NCBI GenBank assembly: GCA_964554665.1
Contig: CAZKPP010000060.1
Span: 1 to 13,938, forward strand
Direction of reading: 5' to 3'
From: UBA3263 sp964554665
GTDB taxonomy: Bacteria; Bacteroidota; Bacteroidia; Bacteroidales; Muribaculaceae
DNA length: 13,938 nucleotides
This document shows positions 6,944 to 12,587 of this stretch, one piece after another. How positions within the stretch are numbered: the stretch's first letter is position 1; each line of letters begins with the position of its first letter. A model generated the notes under the pieces. It was not told where the DNA came from, ran no database searches, and saw only the letters and a list, made by a program, of their open reading frames with translations. Position numbers and translations under genes: made by a program.

Positions 6944-8001
6944 TATCGACGCGGTTTAACAGCCAGTTTCAGGAACACTTCGGTGGGAAAGTGGTCGGAA
7001 TAACCGTCGAGCCATGCGCCGGCCGAGAAGGTGCGCTTCGGGTAGCCCTGGCGGGTGCCCTGACGGTCAATCAGGAAGTCGTGGTTGTGGACCACGCTCT
7101 TATAATACTGCAGTTCATCTTCGGTGGAGTTTTCCTTGAGCAGGTTGCCGGAAATAACGATCTGGTCAAAGAGGTTCCAGCCCCCCTTGTAGGCGAGAGT
7201 GCCTATGCCGCGGTCGCGCAGAATCGACCACCAGGGATTGTAGAATCCGTGGGGTTTGGCGTCGATAGGCTTCTTGACGGCGCCGAGATTGTGGGTAAGG
7301 CTGCGGTCGTCGGGGTCGTCGTTAAGGTCGCCCATAACGAAGATGCCGCGGTCGGGGTCGATGGCCCAGATTGAGTCGGCAATGTGTTTGCTCAGGTCGG
7401 CGGCAGCTTCGCGCAGATAGCTGCTCTGCTCCTGACCGCCCAGGCGCGACGGCCAGTGGTTAACGATAACCGAAACGCGGCGGTTGCCCAGCATGCCGGT
7501 TACGCACATCTGGTCGCGGGTGCGCAGACGCGGGTTTGACTCAACGTAGAGGCGATGGTTTGTAACGCTTTCGAACTTAAAGTAGCGCGGATTGTAGAGA
7601 AGGCCCACGTCAACGCCGCGGCGGTCGGGCGAATCGTGGTGAACCACCTGAAGGTTCCAGGCGCGAATCTGAGGGTCGTTGACCAGGTCGTCGAGCACCG
7701 ATTTATTCTCGATTTCGCTGACGCCGATAATGGCAGGGCCGTTGGGGGTCGTTTGCGACTTCATCTGCGAAATAGCGTAGGCCAGATTGTGGATTTTGCT
7801 CCAATATTTATGGCCGTCCCACTGGCGCGCGCCCTGGGGCGAGAACTCCAGGTCGTAGTTGCCGTTATTGTTGATGGTGTCGAAAAGGTTTTCGAGGTTA
7901 TAGAACGCCACGCCATAAACGCGATATTGCGTTTTCTGCTCCTGGGCAGCGGCGCCCATAACCGCAAATGCAACCAAAAGGGCAAGGATTGTCCGCTTCA
8001 T
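6943..8001 (-). CDS. Secreted endonuclease/exonuclease/phosphatase-family protein
   Basis: The product has 352 residues from ATG 8001, with a clear signal peptide (MKRTILALLVAFAV, then GAAAQ) predicting export to the periplasm or beyond. The DNase I-like fold is marked by YNLENLFD (34-41), catalytic E96 in GVSEIEN, N181-H182 in VNHWPSR, D225 and N227 in GDLNDDP, and D336-H337 in SDHFPTE. These are the metal- and phosphate-handling residues of the superfamily, so the protein should be an active phosphodiesterase or phosphatase, but the substrate (DNA, RNA, phospholipid or sugar phosphate) is not given by sequence. The frame extends to 8067, but that would bury the signal peptide behind 22 Lys/Pro-rich residues. 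It starts 4 nt after the DUF5606 stop and overlaps dut by 1 nt. Confidence 0.9.
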   Translation of the reverse strand: MKRTILALLVAFAVMGAAAQEQKTQYRVYGVAFYNLENLFDTINNNGNYDLEFSPQGARQWDGHKYWSKIHNLAYAISQMKSQTTPNGPAIIGVSEIENKSVLDDLVNDPQIRAWNLQVVHHDSPDRRGVDVGLLYNPRYFKFESVTNHRLYVESNPRLRTRDQMCVTGMLGNRRVSVIVNHWPSRLGGQEQSSYLREAAADLSKHIADSIWAIDPDRGIFVMGDLNDDPDDRSLTHNLGAVKKPIDAKPHGFYNPWWSILRDRGIGTLAYKGGWNLFDQIVISGNLLKENSTEDELQYYKSVVHNHDFLIDRQGTRQGYPKRTFSAGAWLDGYSDHFPTEVFLKLAVKPRR

Positions 8002-8005
8002 AATA

Positions 8006-8422
8006 TTATTCGGCTTCTTTGTCGGTTTCTTCTTCGGGGTTCGAGAAGTCGGTAATGCCACCGGCAATGAGGGTGTTATACCAGCTCAGGAGTTTGCGGA
8101 TGTCGGAAAGGTGAACGCGCTCGCGGTCGTAGTTGGGAAGCACTTTGCCGAAATATTCGCGCAGGCCTTCGGTTTCAACGGCCTTGATGTCAACTTCCTT
8201 TCCTTCGGCAACTTCATAGAGCGAGGTCAGAACGTCGCCCAGGGGCACGTCTTCGCCGTCGGTGTACATTGCAACGTCGGCCAGCGAAATCACGCGGTCG
8301 CGCTGTTGCACCGGAAGGCGTTTTCCGGTCTGAAGCTGTTCAACAATCAGCGAGCCGCGGCCGCTCTGCACTAATTTATAAAGGCCGGGGCGACCGGCAA
8401 TGCTGAGAATACCCTTAATCAT
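8006..8422 (-). CDS. DUF5606 domain protein
   Basis: This 138-residue cytoplasmic protein begins MIKGILSIAGRPGLYKLV. It matches the Bacteroidetes DUF5606 family through the N-terminal GxPGLYKL segment, the centre VISLADVAMYTDGEDVPL, and the end KVLPNYDRERVHLSDIRKL followed by SWYNTLIAGGITDF. The tail is acidic. ATG 8422 is chosen over the longer frame to 8458 because the promoter -7 box (8456-8463) would fall inside it, and because family members begin at this point. No signal peptide, membrane segment or catalytic motif is visible and the function is unknown. It is the first gene of the seven-gene minus-strand operon, followed after 4 nt by the endonuclease-family gene. Confidence 0.9.
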   Translation of the reverse strand: MIKGILSIAGRPGLYKLVQSGRGSLIVEQLQTGKRLPVQQRDRVISLADVAMYTDGEDVPLGDVLTSLYEVAEGKEVDIKAVETEGLREYFGKVLPNYDRERVHLSDIRKLLSWYNTLIAGGITDFSNPEEETDKEAE

Positions 8423-8455
8423 AGTTGGTGAATATTTTTTAATGTTAATTGCCCA

Positions 8456-8463
8456 CAAAGTTA
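8456..8463 (-). promoter_or_regulatory. Promoter -7 element of the minus-strand operon
   Basis: TAACTTTG on the minus strand matches TAnnTTTG and lies 34 bp upstream of the DUF5606 ATG. No good TTTG is found 19-21 nt upstream; only a CTG-like remnant is present, so the -33 box is weak. This is the only consensus element seen for the whole seven-gene operon. Confidence 0.55.
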
Positions 8464-8487
8464 CAATAAAATTCTGAAACTTCAGCC

Positions 8488-8497
8488 GCCGGCCGGC
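8488..8497. promoter_or_regulatory. GC-rich palindrome between divergent promoters
   Basis: GCCGGCCGGC is a perfect 10-bp palindrome in an otherwise AT-rich 118-bp divergent intergenic region (8423-8540). It sits roughly 40-50 bp upstream of both predicted transcription starts, a position suitable for one regulator acting on both directions. Such short GC palindromes can also arise by chance in this genome, so the operator role is a guess. Confidence 0.3.
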
Positions 8498-8527
8498 ATT
8501 TTTTAAGGTGATGTCAAAAATTTTTCG

Positions 8528-8535
8528 TAACTTTG
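8528..8535 (+). promoter_or_regulatory. Promoter -7 element of the sigma-54 activator gene
   Basis: TAACTTTG matches TAnnTTTG and ends only 5 nt before ATG 8541, so transcription should begin at or within a few bases of the start codon. It has the same octamer as the divergent promoter at 8456-8463. The -33 region (about 8503-8507) shows T-rich sequence but no TTTG. Confidence 0.6.
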
Positions 8536-8540
8536 CAGGG

Positions 8541-9713
8541 ATGAACCAGGTCAGTCACGAAGAAATTATTGCCGCAAAACAGCGGCTCGGCATCGTGGGC
8601 CATTCGCCGGCCCTGATTGAGGCCGTGGGGCGTGCGCTCCGCGTGGCCCCGATTGATCTTTCGGTTCTGGTTATCGGCGAAAGCGGCACCGGCAAGGAGT
8701 TCTTTCCGAAGCTCATCCACTCCTACGGAGTCAGGAAACATGCGCCATACATTGCCGTTAACTGCGGCGCAATTCCCGAAGGGACAATCGATTCCGAGCT
8801 GTTCGGCCACGAAAAAGGGGCCTTCACCGGCGCCATAGCCTCGCGCAAGGGCTATTTCGAGGAAGCAAACGGCGGCACGATTTTTCTTGACGAAGTCGGC
8901 GAGCTGCCGCTAACCACCCAGGCCCGCCTGCTGCGCGTTCTGGAAACGGGCGAGTTCCTGAAAGTGGGTTCCTCGCAGGTTCAGAAGTGCAATGTGCGCA
9001 TCGTTGCCGCAACCAACGTCGACATGGCCCGCGCGGTTGCCGAAGGGCGGTTTCGCGAAGACCTCTACTACAGGTTGTCGACGGTGCAGATCAACGTTCC
9101 GCCGCTGCGCGACCGTGGCAGCGACATTCTTTTGCTGGCCCGGAAATTCGCGGCCGACTTTGCCGAAAAGTACTCCACTCCCGAGCTGAAGTTCACCGAT
9201 TCGGCGCAAACCATGCTCGAAGCATATCGCTGGCCGGGCAACGTGCGCCAGCTCAAGAACGTTGTTGAGCAACTGGCGCTGTTCGAGGCCGACAAGCTCG
9301 TTAGCGGCGACACTCTGCGCTCATATCTGCCCGATGCCGTTTATGCGCCCGCGGTCATCAGCCCGACCGGCGGCGGAGCGACATCCGATGCCTACTCGCG
9401 CGAGCGCGACATGCTCTTCAACCTGATATTTACCTTGCGCAGCGAAGTTGACGAGCTGCGTGCGCGCCTGTCGGAAGCCCCGCGCCAGGTGCCCCTGCTC
9501 CCCCACTTCTCGGAAACCGCCCGTCCCGAGCCCGAACCGGCGCCGTTCACTCCCTTTACGGAGGCAGCTCCGCGCTCGCTCGAAGAAAACGAGCGCGAAA
9601 TCATTCGCGAAAGTCTCGAACGCAACGGCGGCCGACGCAAAGCCACGGCCGACGAGCTCAACATCAGCGAACGAACCCTATATAGAAAAATCCGCGAATA
9701 TGGCCTTGAGTAA
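8541..9713 (+). CDS. Sigma-54-dependent transcriptional activator (AAA+ and Fis-type HTH)
   Basis: This 390-residue bacterial enhancer-binding protein drives open-complex formation by RNA polymerase carrying sigma-54. The AAA+ domain begins almost at the N-terminus: Walker A GESGTGKE (46-53), the sigma-54 contact loop GAFTGA (93-98), Walker B FLDE (115-118), and the conserved RFREDLYYRL and WPGNVRQLKN segments. A Pro/Glu-rich linker of about 100 residues leads to a C-terminal Fis-like helix-turn-helix (ERNGGRRKATADELNISER). There is no receiver, GAF or PAS domain, so its activity must be controlled by level, a partner protein or the short N-terminus. ATG 8541 is chosen over the frame starting at 8508, since the -7 box lies at 8528-8535 and family members begin here. 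lptE overlaps its end by 14 nt. I saw no -24/-12 promoter in the window, so its targets are elsewhere. Confidence 0.93.
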   Translation: MNQVSHEEIIAAKQRLGIVGHSPALIEAVGRALRVAPIDLSVLVIGESGTGKEFFPKLIHSYGVRKHAPYIAVNCGAIPEGTIDSELFGHEKGAFTGAIASRKGYFEEANGGTIFLDEVGELPLTTQARLLRVLETGEFLKVGSSQVQKCNVRIVAATNVDMARAVAEGRFREDLYYRLSTVQINVPPLRDRGSDILLLARKFAADFAEKYSTPELKFTDSAQTMLEAYRWPGNVRQLKNVVEQLALFEADKLVSGDTLRSYLPDAVYAPAVISPTGGGATSDAYSRERDMLFNLIFTLRSEVDELRARLSEAPRQVPLLPHFSETARPEPEPAPFTPFTEAAPRSLEENEREIIRESLERNGGRRKATADELNISERTLYRKIREYGLE

Positions 9714-10224
9714 GTGCAAATTATGGTTGATAGCTTTTGCGGCAGCAATCGGAATGACCGGTTGCATACCCTCCTATAAGCTCAACGGCTCAGCCATTGA
9801 CTACACGATTTACCACTCCATTTCGATTGAAAACTTTCCGATTCGCGCAGCACTGGTTTATCCGCCGCTGCAGGTAACTTTCGAAAACGAGCTGGTTGAC
9901 TACATTGAGCGTAACACCCGCCTGCGCACCTCGGTGGGCGACTCCAAGGCCGACCTTCAGCTCGAAGGCGAAATTACCGGCTACGCCCTGTCGCCGGTGA
10001 GTGTCGGCGCCGATGCCTACGCAACGCAAACGCGCCTGACCATAACCGTTCGCGTGCGCTATATCGACAACCGCGTTGAAGGAAAAGACATCGACCAGAC
10101 CTTTTCGGTGTATCGCGACTTCGACGCGAACCAGATGCTGACCGACGTTCAAGACCAGCTGTGTAGCGAAATCAGCAAGGAACTCGTAGAATTGATTTTT
10201 AACGCCACCCTGGGCAACTGGTAA
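9700..10224 (+). CDS. lptE: LPS assembly lipoprotein LptE
   Basis: This 174-residue lipoprotein has basic N-terminus MALSKCK, a hydrophobic core and lipobox MTGC with Cys at 22. The mature part starts IPSYKLNG and contains the family features: a region on fibril-free surfaces (SISIENFPIRAALV), the helix ENELVDYIERNTRL, a central ADLQLEGEITGYALSPV strand, and RLTITVRVRY. LptE works with the beta-barrel LptD in the outer membrane, receiving LPS from the transenvelope bridge and inserting it into the outer leaflet. ATG 9700 overlaps the sigma-54 activator stop by 14 nt, so it is probably translated from the same message. An open frame reaching back to 9448 is only a shadow of the activator gene. 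The next gene begins 6 nt after its stop. Confidence 0.88.
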   Translation: MALSKCKLWLIAFAAAIGMTGCIPSYKLNGSAIDYTIYHSISIENFPIRAALVYPPLQVTFENELVDYIERNTRLRTSVGDSKADLQLEGEITGYALSPVSVGADAYATQTRLTITVRVRYIDNRVEGKDIDQTFSVYRDFDANQMLTDVQDQLCSEISKELVELIFNATLGNW

Positions 10225-10230
10225 TTAACT

Positions 10231-11004
10231 ATGGTAACGACCGACGAAATCCGCCAATGGCTCAACGGCGCCGCCCCCGATGCCGGGCGAGTGGCCGAGC
10301 TTGCCGAGAAGGCGCCCTGGTTCGCGCTGCCCGCAGTGTGCCGCCTGCGCAACGGCAACGTCGACGAGGCCGAACGCCGCGAGCTGTCGGCGCGCCTGGC
10401 GCTTCTGGCCGCCGACCCCGAGCAGATGGCCATGGCCGCCAATGCCGACCTGGAGCTCGACCTGGCATCGTTCTATCCGGTAGAGGAGGTTTCCACTCCC
10501 GACACAACCGACACCATAGAAAAATTTTTAACGACCTACGGAAATTCTTCGCCCGCCGAAGATGAGCTGCTCGAACGGCTGATTTTCAACCCCGTTCGCG
10601 ACTATGCGCAGATGCTGGCCCAAGAGGAAGAAAAAAGTATGCCCCACGCAGGCGATGCCCCCGAAGGCTCGCCCGACGACCTTATCAACTCGTTCATTAT
10701 CAAGAGCAAAGCCGCCGGAGGCCAATTCCCGCCGGTAGTCCCCGAGCCCGAACCCGAACCGGCGCCGAAGCCCGCCTCGGAGGTAAAAAAACCGACTCCG
10801 ACCGACGACTCGCTGTTCTCCGAATCGCTGGCCCGCATCTACATAAAACAGGGCAAATTTTCGAAGGCTCACGAAATTATAAGTCATTTAAATTTGAATT
10901 TTCCCGAAAAAAGTATTTACTTTGCAGACCAATTACGCTTCCTCGAAAAGGTCATGGCCATTGAGGAGCGCAAATCATTGCGTAAAAATAAAAATAATAA
11001 CTAA
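10231..11004 (+). CDS. Conserved hypothetical protein with C-terminal TPR-like helix pair
   Basis: I do not assign a function to this 257-residue protein. It has no signal peptide or membrane segment. The N-terminal part is helical and Ala/Glu-rich, the middle contains a Pro-Glu repeat (about 170-180), and the C-terminus (about 195-245) reads like one TPR unit: SLARIYIKQGKFSKAHEII followed by LNLNFPEKSIYFADQLRFLE. Similar proteins sit between lptE and secG in other Bacteroidales, as far as I recall, so it may support envelope assembly or export. It starts 6 nt after lptE and ends 17 nt before secG. The 3' part (10880-10925) switches to AT-rich codons, in contrast to the GC-rich body, apparently because it carries a promoter for secG. 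Confidence 0.8.
   Translation: MVTTDEIRQWLNGAAPDAGRVAELAEKAPWFALPAVCRLRNGNVDEAERRELSARLALLAADPEQMAMAANADLELDLASFYPVEEVSTPDTTDTIEKFLTTYGNSSPAEDELLERLIFNPVRDYAQMLAQEEEKSMPHAGDAPEGSPDDLINSFIIKSKAAGGQFPPVVPEPEPEPAPKPASEVKKPTPTDDSLFSESLARIYIKQGKFSKAHEIISHLNLNFPEKSIYFADQLRFLEKVMAIEERKSLRKNKNNN
10893..10924 (+). promoter_or_regulatory. Candidate internal promoter for secG-prfB
   Basis: TTTG (10893-10896) is followed after exactly 20 nt by TTACTTTG (10917-10924), one mismatch from TAnnTTTG. It lies within the coding sequence of the upstream hypothetical gene, in a local AT-rich patch. Predicted start near 10928 gives secG a leader of roughly 90 nt. Confidence 0.45.
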
Positions 11005-11021
11005 CTATAAACCAAACGATT

Positions 11022-11390
11022 ATGATTTACACCCTGGTTATAATCCTGACCATTATCGCCGCAATTCTGCTCATTTGCGTAGTGCTCATCCAGAAATCTA
11101 AAGGCGGCGGCCTGGGCTCGACCTTTGCCAGCTCGAACTCTATTCTTGGCGTTAAACGCACCAACGACGTTATCGAAAAAGTTACCTGGTGGCTCGCCGG
11201 CATCATCTGCGCCCTGTCGATTCTGAGCGTATTCGTTGCCCCCGCCCTCACCTCCACCACCGGCATCCGCACCCACGTTGAACAGACCCCGGCTCCCGCC
11301 CTCGAAGTAGAACAGCCCGCCGCTGCTGCCGCTGCTCCTGCTGCCGAAGAAGCTCCCGCCGCTGCCGAAACCCCTGCCGAAGCCGAATAA
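11022..11390 (+). CDS. secG: Preprotein translocase subunit SecG
   Basis: This 122-residue inner-membrane protein associates with SecYE and assists SecA-driven export. It has two membrane helices (about 4-23 and 55-75) joined by the diagnostic cytoplasmic loop QKSKGGGLGSTF (24-35). After the second helix comes an Ala/Pro/Glu-rich tail of about 45 residues, longer than in E. coli SecG but commonly seen in Bacteroidetes. ATG 11022 is preceded by an A-rich leader without a Shine-Dalgarno site, normal for this phylum. prfB starts 16 nt after the stop. The candidate promoter inside the preceding gene would let it be made independently of lptE. Confidence 0.95.
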   Translation: MIYTLVIILTIIAAILLICVVLIQKSKGGGLGSTFASSNSILGVKRTNDVIEKVTWWLAGIICALSILSVFVAPALTSTTGIRTHVEQTPAPALEVEQPAAAAAAPAAEEAPAAAETPAEAE

Positions 11391-11406
11391 TTAAATCCCA
11401 AAGGAA

Positions 11407-12526
11407 GTGATTACTCAAGAACAATTAAAAGAGACCTTTGAGCGCAAGCTGGCGCTGAGGAGGTATCTTTGACATCGACAGTAAGAAAATAGAAGTCGAA
11501 GAAGAAGAACTTCGAACCCACGTGCCCGACTTTTGGGAACACCCCAAAGAAGCTCAGGCACAAATGAAAAAAATCAAAGACCTGCAGGCCTGGATTAAAG
11601 GCTATGAGGAAATTGAAAAAGCGTGCGACGAACTCCAGCTCGCCTGCGATTTCTATAAAGAAGAACTCGTAACCGAAGAGGAGGTCGACGCACTCTATGC
11701 CGACACACTGTCGAAAATCGAAGCCCTTGAGCTGCGCAACATGCTGCGCCGCGAAGAGGACAAGATGGACGTAGTGTTGAAAATCAACTCCGGCGCCGGC
11801 GGCACCGAAAGCCAGGACTGGGCGTCGATGCTCATGCGCATGTATCTGCGCTGGGCCGAGCGCAACGGCTACAAAACCTCTATAGCCAACATTCTCGACG
11901 GCGAAGAAGCCGGCATCAAGTCGGTGACCATCAACATTGAAGGCGACTTTGCCTACGGATACCTCAAGAGCGAAAACGGCGTTCACCGCCTGGTGCGAGT
12001 AAGCCCCTACAATGCCCAGGGCAAGCGCATGACTTCGTTCGCATCGGTGTTCGTAACCCCGCTGGTCGACGACACCATCGAGGTTAAGGTTGACCCCGCG
12101 CTGCTCAGCTGGGACACCTTCCGCTCCGGAGGCGCCGGCGGCCAGAACGTCAACAAGGTGGAATCGGGTGTGCGTCTGCGCTATCAATACACCGACCCCT
12201 ACACCGGCGAAAAAGAGGAAATCCTCATTGAAAACACCGAAACCCGCGACCAGCCCAAAAACAAAGAGAACGCCATGCGCCAGCTGCGCTCGATTCTCTA
12301 CGACAAAGAGCTGCAGCACCGCCTTCAGGAACAAGCCAAAATCGAGGCCGGAAAAATGAAAATCGAATGGGGCTCGCAAATCCGCTCCTACGTTTTCGAC
12401 GACCGGCGCGTAAAGGACCACCGCACCAACCACCAGACCTCCGACGTGGGCGGCGTGATGGACGGCGACATCGACGAATTCATCAAGGCCTACCTCATGG
12501 AATTTGGCGGCGATTTGCAAGAATAA
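11407..12526 (+). CDS. prfB: Peptide chain release factor 2 with programmed +1 frameshift
   Basis: RF2 reads UGA and UAA stops and releases the finished chain. The gene starts at GTG 11407 and runs 21 codons to an in-frame TGA at 11470-11472. There the signal AGGAGG TAT CTT TGA C moves ribosomes +1 so that reading continues at GAC 11471 to TAA 12524-12526, giving 372 residues. Low RF2 slows UGA reading, favouring the shift: classic autoregulation. The catalytic G244-G245-Q246 lies in SGGAGGQNVNK. The stop-recognition tripeptide, usually Ser-Pro-Phe, reads S199-P-Y201. The family tail KIEWGSQIRSYVFDD is intact. Annotation as a single uninterrupted frame would wrongly start at GTG 11522 and lose the N-terminal domain. 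It follows secG after 16 nt. Confidence 0.96.
11458..11473 (+). promoter_or_regulatory. RF2 programmed +1 frameshift signal
   Basis: AGGAGG (11458-11463) is an internal Shine-Dalgarno element, then TAT, the slippery CTT (11467-11469), and TGA followed by C, a poor termination context. The 3-nt spacing between SD and CTT equals that of the well-studied E. coli site. Frame 0 upstream and frame +1 downstream both encode RF2-like residues (ALRRYL then DIDSKK), confirming the shift. Confidence 0.95.
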
Positions 12527-12545
12527 AAAATTTTTTGTAATTTTG
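12514..12545 (+). promoter_or_regulatory. Promoter of the PpiD-like gene
   Basis: TTTG (12514-12517) lies in the last codons of prfB, followed after exactly 20 nt by TAATTTTG (12538-12545): a full match to the Bacteroidetes consensus. Transcription should start near 12549, giving a leader of about 38 nt before ATG 12588. A run of A and T separates the prfB stop from the -7 box, but no stable hairpin is apparent. Confidence 0.72.
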
Positions 12546-12587
12546 CGCGCTGAAAATAAACCGTAAACAATAAATCATCCACCATAA

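Noticed and set aside
9448..10224. lptE starting at 9448
   Set aside because: The extra 84 codons overlap the activator in another frame and are Arg/Pro-rich; ATG 9700 gives a clean lipoprotein signal.
11470..11472. In-frame TGA in prfB as a nonsense mutation or pseudogene
   Set aside because: It is the regulated stop of the well-known RF2 frameshift signal, with all elements intact.
11411..12520. Minus-strand 369-codon open frame opposite prfB
   Set aside because: Phe/Val/Gly-rich composition typical of antisense frames; prfB on the other strand is unmistakable.
11522..12526. prfB as an uninterrupted gene from GTG 11522
   Set aside because: It drops the conserved N-terminal residues; the frameshift site and both flanking frames show the real gene starts at 11407.
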